DNA from: CAIWHR01 sp963786625
GTDB lineage: Bacteria > Pseudomonadota > Gammaproteobacteria > Burkholderiales > Casimicrobiaceae
Direction of reading: 5' to 3'
NCBI GenBank assembly: GCA_963786625.1
Contig: CAWAZS010000015.1
Location: 41,938 to 105,937 of the forward strand
Length of the DNA: 64,000 nucleotides
The position numbers and the translations under genes are program-made. The notes below the pieces were generated by a model that worked only from the letters and a program-made list of their open reading frames with translations, made no database searches and was not told the origin of the DNA. Of the stretch, positions 47,040 to 56,279 are shown piece after piece; position 1 is the first letter of the stretch, and every line of letters starts with the position of its first letter.

Positions 47040-48299
47040 CTACGAGGGGGCGCGCTCGCCGCCCAGCATCCGCGCGTCGAGCAGCTCGATCCAGTGCCGC
47101 ACGGGCCGTTGCGCGCCGTCGGCGAGATGCGCGATGCAGCCGATGTTGGCCGTCGCGATCACGTCGGGCCGCCCCGCCTCGAGCGCCGCCAGCTTGTTGG
47201 CCTTCAGCTCGCGCGAGAGCTCCGGCTGCAGGATCGAATACGTGCCCGCCGAGCCGCAGCACAGGTGCGCGTCGGCGACCGGCGTCATCTCGAGGCCCAG
47301 CGCGTGCAGGATCTCCTCGACGCGACCCTTGAGCTTCATTCCGTGCTGCAGCGTGCACGGCGACTGGAACGCGACCTTCTGCGAGCCCACGTCCATCGCG
47401 ATCTTCGGCGCGATGCTGCGGCCACTCGTCGCCGACGACCTCGACCGGGTCGCGCGCGAGGTCGGCGATCCGCTGCGCCTTCTCCGCGTACTCCGGGTCG
47501 TGCCGCAGCAGGTGGCCGTAGTCCTTGACCATGACGCCGCAGCCGCTCGCGGTGACGACGATCGCCTCGGCGTCGCGCTCGACGTGCGGCCACCAGGCGT
47601 CGATGTTGCGCTTGACGAGCGCGATCGCGCGTCGCCTGTCGCGTCGAGGTGATACGGCAGCGCGCCGCAGCAGCCGCCGGCCGCGACGCGGATCAGCGAG
47701 ATGCCGATGCGGTCGAGCACGCGCGCCATCGCCGCGTCGATGCCGGGCGCCAGCGCGCCCTGCACGCAGCTGTCGAGCACCAGCATCTTGCGCGCGTGCC
47801 GCGGCGGCGGCCAGACGCCCGGCGGACGGGCGACGGGGATCTTCGCCCGCAGATGCGCGCGGGCAGCAGCGGCTTCAGCGACGCGGCCGACCGTCGAGCG
47901 CGGCGCCGAACAGCGGCCGCGCCAGGAGCCCTCGCGCGCATCAGCCAGCGCTGGGCCCGCTGCGGCGGCGAGCGCGCGACGCGCTCGCTCGACGACGTGC
48001 CGGCCGATGTCGAGCAGCCGCCCGTACTGGACGCCGGACGGGCAGGTCGTCTCGCAGCTGCGGCAGGTGAGGCAGCGGTCGAGGTGCAGCTGCGTCTTCG
48101 CGCGTGACCGTCGCCGCCCTCGAGCACCTGCTTGATCAGGTAGATGCGCCCGCGCGGACCGTCGAGCTCGTCGCCCAGCAGCTGATACGTCGGGCAGGTC
48201 GCCGTGCAGAAGCCGCAGTGCACGCAGCGAGCGCAGGATCGCGTCGGCCTCGTGGCCTTCGGGCGTGTCGCGGATGAAATCGGCGAGCGCGGTCTGCAC
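47040..48299 (-). CDS. glcF: Glycolate oxidase iron-sulfur subunit (frame broken several times)
   Basis: GlcF, the Fe-S/CCG-domain subunit of glycolate dehydrogenase. The start QTALADFIRDTPEGHEADAI (GTG at 48299) matches E. coli GlcF. The first [4Fe-4S] motif CVHCGFCTATCPTYQLLGDE and the second CLTCRSCETTCPSGVQYGRL are both readable, in different frames. The C-terminal CCG domains (DSCVQGALAPGIDAAMARVL, ACG-like SPCTLQHGMKLKGRVEEIL, LCCGSAGTYSILQPELSREL) follow. At least four frame changes occur (near 48230, 48105, 47640 and 47420). It is the last gene of the leftward glycolate group. Confidence 0.87.
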   Translation of the reverse strand: MQTALADFIRDTPEGHEADAILRSLRALRLLHGDLPDVSAAGRRARRSARAHLPDQAGARGRRRSRAKTQLHLDRCLTCRSCETTCPSGVQYGRLLDIGRHVVERARRALAAAAGPALADAREGSWRGRCSAPRSTVGRVAEAAAARAHLRAKIPVARPPGVWPPPRHARKMLVLDSCVQGALAPGIDAAMARVLDRIGISLIRVAAGGCCGALPYHLDATGDARSRSSSATSTPGGRTSSATPRRSSSPRAAAASWSRTTATCCGTTRSTRRRRSGSPTSRATRSRSSATSGRSIAPKIAMDVGSQKVAFQSPCTLQHGMKLKGRVEEILHALGLEMTPVADAHLCCGSAGTYSILQPELSRELKANKLAALEAGRPDVIATANIGCIAHLADGAQRPVRHWIELLDARMLGGERAPS

Positions 48300-48308
48300 G
48301 TCGGTCGC

Positions 48309-49404
48309 TCAGAACGTCCGGGTAGAGCCGGCCGCGGTTGAGGATGCCGGCGGGATCGAACGTCGCCTTGAGCCGCCGGTGCAGCGCCGTGCAACGCCGC
48401 CGGCAGCGGGTGGAACGCGCCGGCGGACTTGTCGCGCGCGCGAAACAGCGTCGCGTGCCCGCCGTTGCTCCTGCGCCCAGGCGCGCAGCCGCGCCGGATC
48501 GGCTGCGCTCGCCGGCGACGAGCCAGCGCAGCGCGCCGCCCCACTCGATCAGCTGCTCGCCGCCGAGATCCGCGTGCGGCGGCGGTCGACTTGACCGACA
48601 GCCGCCACAGCGGCGCGCCGGCCGCCGATCGCCGCGGCGAAATACGCGGTGCGTCTGCTCGCGCACGCTGCGCCCAGAACGCGTCGCCGTCGGCCATCGC
48701 GGCTCGCCGCCGAGCTTCGCGCCGCGGCCTCGACCGCCGGCACCGCGCCCGGACAGCCGCACCGCGAGCAGGCCCGCGTGATGGCAGGTCGCCGACAGCG
48801 GCAGCGGCTTGCCGCCCCATTCGTTGGTCATCGGCGGATCGCGTCGTCCGCCGCGCATTCGAACACGCGCGTCGCCTCGGCCTTGGGCAGCGGCAGGCAC
48901 TTGAGCGAGATCTCGGTGAGCACGCCGAGCGTGCCGAGCGCGCCGGTCATCAGCCGCGGCACGTCGAAGCCGGCGACGTTCTTCATCACGCGGCCGCCGA
49001 ACGCGAGGTCCTCGCCCGTGCCGTCGAGCATGCGCACGCCGAGCACGATGTCGCGCACCGCGCCGCCGTACGGACGGCGCGGGCCGGACAGCCCGGCGGC
49101 GACGCAGCCGCCGAGCGTCGCGCCGCCGCGCCGAAGTGCGGCGGCTCGAAGGCGAGCATCTGGCCGGACGCGCGCATCGCGCTCTCGACGTCGGCGAGCG
49201 GCGTCCCGGCGCGCGCGGTGATCACGAGCTCGGTCGGGTCGTAGTCGACGATGCCGGCGTACGCGCGTCGTGTCGAGCGACGTCGCCGGCGATCGACTGC
49301 CCCAGGAAATCCTTGGTGCCGCCGCCGCGGATCACCAGCGGCGACTTCGCGGCTGCCGCCGCGCGGATCCGCGCCTGCAGCTCGGCGATGACGGCGTCGC
49401 TCAT
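48309..49404 (-). CDS. glcE: Glycolate oxidase FAD-binding subunit GlcE (frame broken many times)
   Basis: GlcE, the smaller FAD-binding subunit. It begins SDAVIAELQARIRAAAAAKS with the ATG at 49404, and continues LVIRGGGTKDFLGQ, YDPTELVITARAGTPLADVE, then VLGVRMLDGTGEDLAFGGRV and MKNVAGFDVPRLMTGALGTL, in several frames. The C-terminal end (LKATFDPAGILNRGRLYPD) is the family's finish; a stop at 48309-48311 follows if one base is removed, and I use it. Breaks are most frequent here (about six). It is followed by glcF ten bases later and preceded by a REP-like repeat. Confidence 0.82.
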
Positions 49405-49418
49405 GGCCGCCGCGCAGA

Positions 49419-49478
49419 CGTGGGCCGCCTTCAGGCGGCCTGGAATCGTTGCGGCGTCCGGCTGAAGCCGGACCCACG
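49419..49478. repeat. REP-like double palindrome, copy 2
   Basis: GCCGCCTTCAGGCGGC and GTCCGGCTGAAGCCGGAC form two hairpins inside an outer CGTGGG/CCCACG stem (49419-49424 with 49473-49478). It matches copy 1 (31759-31808) in order and sequence of all arms but has a longer central spacer. It lies between GST and glcE. Confidence 0.75.
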
Positions 49479-49527
49479 GCGGACCGGCGTCGTGCGTCCG
49501 CGATCCGCGAGGCAGGCGGACGACGTC

Positions 49528-50217
49528 TCATGCGCCGGCGCCGCCCGCGGCGAGCTTGTCGCGATAGATGATCCGCGGCTCGTCGGCGTCGATGATCGCG
49601 GTCTCCGCGAGCGCGGCGCCTTCCCACTCCCGCAGGAACGGATGCGCGAGCAGCGCCTGCAGGTATTCGCCGGCCGGACCCTCGGGGACCACGCCGTAGG
49701 TGCGGAAGCGAAACGCGACCGGCGCGTAGAACGCATCGGCGATCGAGAACGCGCCGCAGAGGCAGGGTCCGCCCTGCCCGAAGCGGCGGCGGCCCTCGTT
49801 CCAGATCTCGATCACCCGCGCGACGTCGCGCTCGAGACCGGCCGACCAGGGCCGCACGTCGACCCGCTCGCGTATGCACATCGTCATCTCGTTGCGCAGA
49901 GCGGCGAAGCCCGAGTGCATCTCCGCGCACACCGAGCGCGCCCACGCGCGCGCCGCCGGGTCGACCGGCCACATGCCGGGGTGCCGCTCGGCGAGGTACT
50001 CGGCGATCGCGAGCGAATCCCAGACCACGGTGGCGCCGTCGTGCAGGCACGGCACGCGGCCCGTCGGCGAGAACGCGCGGTTCGCCGGATTCGGATCGCC
50101 CTCGCCGCGCAGCGCCACCATCACTTCGGTGAACGGCGCGCCGGAGAGCTTCGTCGCCAGCCAGCCGCGCAGCGACCACGACGAGTAATTCCTGTTGCCA
50201 ATGTAGAGGGTATACAT
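49528..50217 (-). CDS. Glutathione S-transferase family protein
   Basis: An intact 229-residue glutathione S-transferase. The thioredoxin-like domain starts YTLYIGNRNYSSWSLRGWLA, in which the Ser after NY is the likely catalytic residue, and has GRVPCLHDGATVVWDSLAIA (cis-Pro and Glu/Asp-Ser glutathione motif). A helical C-terminal domain follows (FSIADAFYAPVAFRFRTYGV). The ATG at 50217 is preferred to an upstream GTG at 50229 because the family begins at the first strand. It lies between two FAD-linked oxidase genes; its substrate is unknown. Confidence 0.9.
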   Translation of the reverse strand: MYTLYIGNRNYSSWSLRGWLATKLSGAPFTEVMVALRGEGDPNPANRAFSPTGRVPCLHDGATVVWDSLAIAEYLAERHPGMWPVDPAARAWARSVCAEMHSGFAALRNEMTMCIRERVDVRPWSAGLERDVARVIEIWNEGRRRFGQGGPCLCGAFSIADAFYAPVAFRFRTYGVVPEGPAGEYLQALLAHPFLREWEGAALAETAIIDADEPRIIYRDKLAAGGAGA

Positions 50218-50230
50218 CGTCGATTCCACG

Positions 50231-51649
50231 CTAGAACGGCACGGTCTTGCCGGGATTCATGATGTCGTGCGGGTCGAGCGCGCGCTTGATCGTGCGCATC
50301 AGATCCACCGCCTCGCCGTGCTCGGCGACGAGCGCCTCGAGCTTGTGCACGCCGATTCCGTGCTCGCCGGTGCAGGTGCCGCCCATCGCGATCGCGCGCA
50401 GGCTGATCCGCTTGGCGAGATCCTCGGCGGCCGCGCGCTCGCGCGGATCGGCAGGATCGAACAGCACGCACAGATGGAAGTTGCCGTCGCCGACGTGTCC
50501 CACGATGGGCGCGACGAGACCGGTCGCATCGGCGTCCGCCTTCGTCTCCAGCACGCAATCGGCGAGCCGGGAGATCGGCACGCAGGCGTCGGTGGCGAAG
50601 ACGTCCTTGCCCGGGAACATCGCCTTGGCGGCGTAGTACGCGGCGTGCCGCGCCTTCCACAGGCGGGTCCGGTCCTCCGGCTTGGTCGCCCACTCGAAGG
50701 CGCTGCCGCCGAACTCGTCGGTGATCGCGCTGCATCTGCGCCGCCTGCTCGGCCACGCCGGTCTCGCTGCCGTGGAACTCGAAGAAGAGCGTCGGTTTCG
50801 CCGCGAAACCCTCGAGCTTCGAGTAGCGGATGCAGGCGTCCATCTGCACGTCGTCGAGCAGCTCGATCCGCGCCACCGGGATCCCGTGCTGCATCGCCAG
50901 GATGACCGTCTGCACGGCGCCGGCGAGCGTGTCGAACTGGCAGACGCCCGCGGAGATCGCCTCGGGCACGCCGTACAGGCGCAGCTGGATCTCGGTGATG
51001 ATCCCGAGCGTTCCCTCGGCGCCGACGTACAGCCGCGTGAGATCGTAGCCGGCGCTCGACTTGCGCGCGCGGCCGCCGGTCCGGATGATCCGGCCGTCCG
51101 GGGTGACGACCGTCAGTCCCAGCACGTTCTCGCGCATCGTCCCGTAGCGGACGGCGTTGGTTCCCGACGCGCGCGTCGCGGCCATGCCGCCGATCGTCGC
51201 GTTGGCGCCCGGGTCGATCGGGAAAGAACAGTCCGGTTCCCTTGAGCTCCGCGTTCAGCTGCTCGCGCAGCACCCCTGCCTGCACGCGGCAGTCCAGATC
51301 CTCGGCGTTGACCTCGAGCACGCGGTTCATCTGCGACAGGTCGACGGAAACGCCGCCGTAGAGCGCCGCGACATGGCCCTCGAGCGAGGTGCCCACGCCG
51401 AACGCGATCACCGGCACGCGCGCCGCGTGGCACAGCCGGACGATCGCGGCGACCTCCTCGTTGGTGTGCGGGAACACGACGACATCGGGCAGTCCCGCGT
51501 CGGCCAGTCCCTCGCCGTGGCTGTGCTGGTCGCGGATCGCGCGCGAGGTGAGCGCGCGCTCGCCGTAATCGGCGCAGAGCCGGGTGACGAGATCGGCGAC
51601 GTCGCGCGCGTCGGCGCGCGCATGGCGGAGAGCGGCATGGGCGTTCATG
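50231..51649 (-). CDS. FAD-linked oxidase, D-lactate dehydrogenase (cytochrome) type (frame broken twice)
   Basis: A second FAD-binding oxidase of the GlcD/DLD group, about 472 residues. The FAD-binding motif is FPHTNEEVAAIVRLCHAARV and VIAFGVGTSLEGHVAAL. After frame changes near 51225 and 50735 come GGMAATRASGTNAVRYGTMR, RKSSAGYDLTRLYVGAEGTL, and the C-terminal VGHVGDGNFHLCVLFDPADP with GTCTGEHGIG (His/Glu active-site motif). It oxidises a 2-hydroxy acid, probably D-lactate, donating electrons to cytochrome c or quinone; the substrate is inferred from the family. It overlaps neither neighbour. Confidence 0.85.
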
Positions 51650-51665
51650 GCGGGCCTTCCGGTCG

Positions 51666-53120
51666 TCAGAACCGCGGCAGATCCGGATGCGGGAGCTTGC
51701 CGTGGTGCACGTGCATCTTGCCGAATTCGGCGCAGCGGTGCAGCGTCGGGACGCCCTTGCCGGGATTGAGCAGGGAGTGCGCGTCGAACGCGGCCTTGAC
51801 GCCGAGGAAGCGCTCGAGCTCCGCGGGCCGGAACTGCACGCACATCTGCGGCAGCTTCTCGGTGCCCACGCCGTGCTCGCCGGTGATCGTGCCGCCGACC
51901 TCGATGCACAGCTCGAGGATCGCCGCGCCGAACGCCTCGGCGCGCGCGATCTCGTCCGCGACGTTGGCGTCGTACATGATCAGCGGGTGCAGGTTGCCGT
52001 CGCCCGCGTGGAACACGTTGGCGCAGCGCAGCCGGTGCTGCTCCGACAGCGCCTCGATCCGCAGCAGCACGTCGGCGAGCGCCTTGCGCGGAATCGTCCC
52101 GTCCATGCAGTAGTAATCCGGCGTGACCCGGCCGATCGCGGGAAACGCCGCCTTGCGTCCCGACCAGAGCAGCAGGCGCTCGCGCTCGTCCTTCGACACG
52201 CGGATCCCGGTCGCGCCGGCCTCGCCCAGCACCCGGCGGATCTCCGCCATGTCGGCGGCGACTTCCTCCGGCGTGCCGTCGGTCTCGACCAGCAGCACCG
52301 CGGCGGCGTCGAGCGGATAGCCGGCGTGGACGAACTCCTCGACCGCGCGCGTCGCCTTCCGGTCCATCATCTCGAGCCCCGCGGGAACGATGCCGGCGCC
52401 GATCACCGCCGCCACCGCCGCGCCCGCGGCGCCGACGTCGTCGAATGCCGCGAGCGCGACCTGCGCGGCCTGCGGCTTCGGCGTGAGCTTGACGGTGATC
52501 TCGGTGATGACCGCGAGCAGGCCCTCGGATCCGTTCACCAGAGCCAGCAGATCGTAGCCCGCGCTGTCGAGCGCGTCGCCGCCGAATTCGACGATCTCGC
52601 CGGTGATCAGCACCCCGCGCACGCGACGCACGTTGTGGACGGTGAGCCCGTACTTGAGGCAGTGCACGCCGCCGGCATTCTCGGCGACGTTGCCGCCGAT
52701 GGTGCACGCGATCTGCGACGACGGGTCCGGCGCGTAATAGAGCCCGAACGGCGCGGCAGCCTCCGAGATCGCGAGGTTGCGCACCCCCGGCTGCACGACC
52801 GCCGTGCACGCCAGCGGATCGATCGCGACGATCCTCCGGAACTTCGCCATCGAGAGGAGGATCCCGCGCTGGTCGGGCCGCGCTCCGCCGGAGAGACTCG
52901 TACCGGCGCCCCGGGCCACCACGGGCACGCGCGCCGCGTGGCAGCGCCGCAGGATCGCGACGACCTGCGCCTCGTCCTCCGGAAGCGCGACCGCCGCCGG
53001 CAGCTCCCGATACATGGTCAGGCCGTCGCACTCGTACGGCCGGGTCTCTTCGCTCGTCGTCAGCAGCGCCGACGGCGGCAGGATCGCCGCGAGCTGGGCG
53101 TGGAGGGCGGGATCGAGCAT
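51666..53120 (-). CDS. glcD: Glycolate oxidase subunit GlcD (FAD-linked)
   Basis: An intact 484-residue FAD-binding protein, the large subunit of glycolate dehydrogenase. The FAD motif is VVARGAGTSLSGGARPDQRG, followed by TIGGNVAENAGGVHCLKYGL, the SEGLLAVITEITVKL segment, and the C-terminal HAGDGNLHPLIMYD and GTITGEHGVGTEK motifs with the catalytic His/Glu. The ATG at 53120 is the start closest to the family N-terminus. It is the first gene of the leftward group ending with glcF; the glcD-dld-gst-glcE-glcF order separates the glc genes by two insertions. Confidence 0.9.
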   Translation of the reverse strand: MLDPALHAQLAAILPPSALLTTSEETRPYECDGLTMYRELPAAVALPEDEAQVVAILRRCHAARVPVVARGAGTSLSGGARPDQRGILLSMAKFRRIVAIDPLACTAVVQPGVRNLAISEAAAPFGLYYAPDPSSQIACTIGGNVAENAGGVHCLKYGLTVHNVRRVRGVLITGEIVEFGGDALDSAGYDLLALVNGSEGLLAVITEITVKLTPKPQAAQVALAAFDDVGAAGAAVAAVIGAGIVPAGLEMMDRKATRAVEEFVHAGYPLDAAAVLLVETDGTPEEVAADMAEIRRVLGEAGATGIRVSKDERERLLLWSGRKAAFPAIGRVTPDYYCMDGTIPRKALADVLLRIEALSEQHRLRCANVFHAGDGNLHPLIMYDANVADEIARAEAFGAAILELCIEVGGTITGEHGVGTEKLPQMCVQFRPAELERFLGVKAAFDAHSLLNPGKGVPTLHRCAEFGKMHVHHGKLPHPDLPRF

Positions 53121-53197
53121 CGGAGTCGGCGGCAGAGGTCGGGAACACGCAAGCGGACGGCGCCCGGCGAAGTCGATTATTCCACATCGCCGCCAGC

Positions 53198-53213
53198 ACG
53201 GCACGGGTGCCGT
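53198..53213. promoter_or_regulatory. Palindrome in the divergent glcD/dctP region
   Basis: ACGGCAC and GTGCCGT form a perfect inverted repeat with a two-base spacer. It lies between the divergent starts of glcD and dctP, where an operator for a shared regulator would sit. Palindromes of this size are not rare in GC-rich DNA. Confidence 0.3.
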
Positions 53214-53334
53214 CGGTCCGCAAAGGCCCCATACGCCGAGCGGCTATACAGCGCGGCGCCGGTTCCTTAGAATCCGCGGTCCCCGGCGCCCGCGCCGTGG
53301 CATCATTGCCCATTCACCGAAACAGGAGCACTCC

Positions 53335-54312
53335 ATGCGGATCTCGCGCATTCTTTACGGGCTCGCCGTCGCGTTCTGCGCAGCGCTGGCCGCGCCGGCC
53401 ACCGCGCAGACGACGATGAAGATCAACATCTCGGTCGCGCAGAACTCCCATTACGGCGTGGCCATCGACGCGTTCGCGCGCGAGGTCGAAACGCGCACGA
53501 ACGGCCGCTACAAGATCCAGACGTTCTACGCCGGGGCGCTCGGCGCCGAGCGCGAATCGGTCGAAGGCGTCCAGCTGGGCACGCTCGATCTGACGCTCAC
53601 GTCGACCGGCCCGCTGCCGAATTTCGTGCCGGAAGTCGCGATCCTCGACATCCCGTTCCTGTTCCGCGACTACGCCCACGCCCGCGCGGTGCTCGACGGC
53701 CCGATCGGCCAGGACCTGCTGCAGAAATTCCCGCCCAAGGGAATCGTCGCGCTCGCCTGGGCCGAGAACGGCTTCCGGCACATGACGAACAGCAAGCGGC
53801 CCGTCAACGTGCCCGACGACCTGAAGGGCCTCAAGATGCGGACGATGGAGAATCCGATCCACATCCAGGCGTACAGGCAGTTCGGCATCCTGCCGACGCC
53901 GATGGCGTTCACCGAGGTGTTCACCGCGCTGCAGCAGGGGACGGTCGACGGCCAGGAGAACCCGCTGTCCGTCATCACCTCGGCGAAGCTCGACCAGGTG
54001 CAGAAGAACCTGTCGCTCACCGGTCACGTCTATTCCCCCGCGGTGATCCTGATGAACAAGGCGCAATGGGACAAGCTCTCGCCGGCCGACCGGCAGGCTT
54101 TCCTCGCCGCGGCGCGGGAGGCGGTCAGGGCCAACCGCGCCCGGATCGACGACGACGAAAGGAAGGCCGTCGCCGACCTGCGCGCCAAGGGCATGGCAGT
54201 GGTCGACAACATCGACAAGGCCAAATTCCAGGCGACGCTGGCGCCCGTCTACACCGACTTTGGAAAGCGCTTCGGCCAGGACAACATCGACCGCATCAAG
54301 AACTACAAGTAG
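53335..54312 (+). CDS. dctP: TRAP transporter substrate-binding protein, DctP family
   Basis: An intact 325-residue periplasmic binding protein. The signal peptide ends in ALAAPATAQ. The DctP fold is shown by ALGAERESVEGVQLGTLDLT, LDIPFLFRDYAHARAVLDG, and GLKMRTMENPIHIQAYRQFG with the substrate-binding Arg. AFTEVFTALQQGTVDGQENP is the family signature. It delivers a carboxylate-containing solute to the DctQM membrane subunits; such subunits are encoded at 57700-59492 on the other strand. The ATG at 53335 has an AGGAG site. The ligand is unknown; the glycolate/lactate oxidases next door make a hydroxy acid possible. Confidence 0.92.
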   Translation: MRISRILYGLAVAFCAALAAPATAQTTMKINISVAQNSHYGVAIDAFAREVETRTNGRYKIQTFYAGALGAERESVEGVQLGTLDLTLTSTGPLPNFVPEVAILDIPFLFRDYAHARAVLDGPIGQDLLQKFPPKGIVALAWAENGFRHMTNSKRPVNVPDDLKGLKMRTMENPIHIQAYRQFGILPTPMAFTEVFTALQQGTVDGQENPLSVITSAKLDQVQKNLSLTGHVYSPAVILMNKAQWDKLSPADRQAFLAAAREAVRANRARIDDDERKAVADLRAKGMAVVDNIDKAKFQATLAPVYTDFGKRFGQDNIDRIKNYK

Positions 54313-54410
54313 CGCCGACGCGGTTCGCGGCGGCGCGCGGCCGCCCTGCTTCGGCCGCGTCGCGCCGCGGCCTCGCGCGCACGGGCGTTGGCAGCGCCCG
54401 GCGCCCGGCC

Positions 54411-55578
54411 TCAGTTCGCCGGCGCGGGTGCCGCCCTGCGCGCATCGGCCGCCAGCGCGGCGACCGCGCTGCCGGTCAGCGTGCGCAGGAAGGCGACGAG
54501 CGCCGCACGCTCCGCTGCGCTCAAGCCCAGCGGGACGACGAGCGCGCTCTTCTCCGGATTGTCGATGCCGCCGCGGTCGTAGAAATCGACGACGGTCTCG
54601 AGGCTCGGCAGCGACCCGTCGTGCATATAGGGCGCGGTGAGCGCGACATTGCGCAGCGAGGGCGTCTTGTACGCCCAGCGGTCCTTGGGGTCGAGCGTGA
54701 TCTCGTAACGCCCGACGTCCTTCGCGGGCGGCTCGGAGAACGAATCGACCGTCTGCCGATCGAGCTCGGCAACGACGCCGGGCGCGAGCTCCACGCGGGT
54801 GCGCTCGGGCGGGCCGAGGCTGCGCGCGCCAGCCGATGCCGGTGTTGTGGAAGCCATGGTCGGTGAACAGCGCGTCGCGCTCGCCGATGGCGTGGCACGC
54901 GATGCACCGTGCCTTTCCCGCGAAGAGCGCGAAGCCCGCCCGCTCGACCTCGTTCAGCGCGGGGGTCTCGCCGCCGAAGCGCCAGCGGTCGAAGCGCGAG
55001 TCCCCCGCGACCAGCGTGCGCTGGTACGCGGCCAGCGCGGCGCCCAGCCGCGCCGCCGACGGACCGCGCCCGTCGAAGGCCGCCTCGAACAGTCCGCGGT
55101 AGTCCTCGAGCGCGGCAACGCGCTCGATCACGTAGCCGATCGACGGATTGCCCATCTCGTTGGGCGCCAGCAGCGGGCCCCAGACCTGGTCTTCGAGCGC
55201 GACCTCGCGACCGTCGTGAAACAGCCGCTTCTGCCAGCCGACGTTCAGCACGGTCGGCGCGTTGCGCCGCACGCTGCGCCCCGCGATGCCCACCGACGTC
55301 GCGAGCTCGTGCGCGGTGAATCCCTGCTCCGGAACGTGGCACATCGCGCAGGACATCGTGCCGTTGGGCGAGAGGCGCCGGTCGAGGAAGAGCTTGCGGC
55401 CGAGCGCGACCTTCGCCGGCGTGACCGGATTGTCGGCCGGGATCGCCATCGCCGGCAGGCCGAGCGCCGCGGGCGAGTCCTGCGCCGCCGCGAGGGCTCC
55501 GGCGGAGGCCGGCGGCGAAGGCGCCGGCCCGCAGGCGGCCAGCGAAACGAACACCGTCAGCAGGGCGAGGCCGCGCAT
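54411..55578 (-). CDS. mauG: Di-haem cytochrome c peroxidase/MauG-like protein (frame broken once)
   Basis: A periplasmic di-haem protein with a lipoprotein-like signal (SLAACG). Both haem motifs are seen: CAMCH in RLSPNGTMSCAMCHVPEQGF and CIACH in LFAGKARCIACHAIGERDAL, separated by about 145 residues as in MauG/CcpA. A one-base insertion near 54830 moves the frame, which then ends with YKTPSLRNVALTAPYMHDGS and the C-terminal helix. It is the third gene of an mtoX-sco-mauG group and may act in maturation of MtoX (by analogy with MauG). The start at 55578 overlaps the sco stop by one base. Confidence 0.88.
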
Positions 55579-56279
55579 CAGCGCCGCGCGTCCTCCTCCA
55601 TCACCAGGGTGCGGATGTCGTTGAGCATCGCCTCCGGATGGAGAAAGGCCGTCGAATAGATCTCGCGCACCCGCCCATCGCGGTCGAGAAGGTAGAGCTT
55701 CAGCATGTGGCTGATCGTCCGCGTGGGGCGACCCCTGGCGTCGCGCTCGACCTCGATCTCCTGGCCGAAGCCCTCGAGGATCGGCTGCAGCGCCTTGAGC
55801 TCGCGGGTCGTGAGGAAGTGCCAGGGCAGCGCTCCGCCGGCGCGCGCGTGCCTGCCGCCATAGGCCTGCATCGCCTCGTGGGTGTCGTTGATCGGGTCGA
55901 AGGACAGCGAAACGAAGCCCGCGCGTCCGTGCAGGGCGGGCTCCGCGAGGATGCGCCGCTCGAGCTCCACGCCGGTTTCGAAGGCGAGCGCGCAGCCGGT
56001 GGGCTCCGTGCAGTACGTGTACATGAGCGAGAGGAGCGTGATCCGGCCGCGCGTGTACTCGGCGAGCCGGTGGCGCTTGCCATCGCCGCCGATGACCTCG
56101 CCGTCGGGCGCGCCCTGGATCACGGGCAGCGCGTAGCTGCCCGCCGGCGGCGGCACGTAGTCCATCACCGGCCGCACCGCGACGGGCCGCTGCTCGGCGC
56201 GATGGGCGAGCGCGCCCGTCCCGATCAGGACGAGCGCGAGCAGCGCGAGCGCCCTACGATTTCCCGGCCGGCTTCGCAC
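55578..56279 (-). CDS. SCO1/SenC family protein
   Basis: An intact 233-residue Sco-type, thioredoxin-fold protein with an N-terminal membrane anchor or signal (ALALLALVLIGTGALAHRAE). Sco proteins deliver or reduce copper sites. The copper-binding cysteines are spaced unusually: Cys-Thr-Glu-Pro-Thr-Gly-Cys in LMYTYCTEPTGCALAFE, five residues between them instead of the standard three. The histidine ligand is in TISHMLKLYLLD. The GTG at 56279 overlaps the 3' end of mtoX by 26 bases. Its position makes copper loading of MtoX the likely task (inference). Confidence 0.85.
   Translation of the reverse strand: MRSRPGNRRALALLALVLIGTGALAHRAEQRPVAVRPVMDYVPPPAGSYALPVIQGAPDGEVIGGDGKRHRLAEYTRGRITLLSLMYTYCTEPTGCALAFETGVELERRILAEPALHGRAGFVSLSFDPINDTHEAMQAYGGRHARAGGALPWHFLTTRELKALQPILEGFGQEIEVERDARGRPTRTISHMLKLYLLDRDGRVREIYSTAFLHPEAMLNDIRTLVMEEDARR

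Noticed and set aside
43228..47532. Minus-strand frame of 1,434 codons that could suggest a giant fusion protein
   Set aside because: It joins the N-terminal parts of four genes (thioesterase, GNAT, ispD, ispF) because each gene has an indel that shifts its second half out of this frame; it also runs antisense through the sensor kinase.
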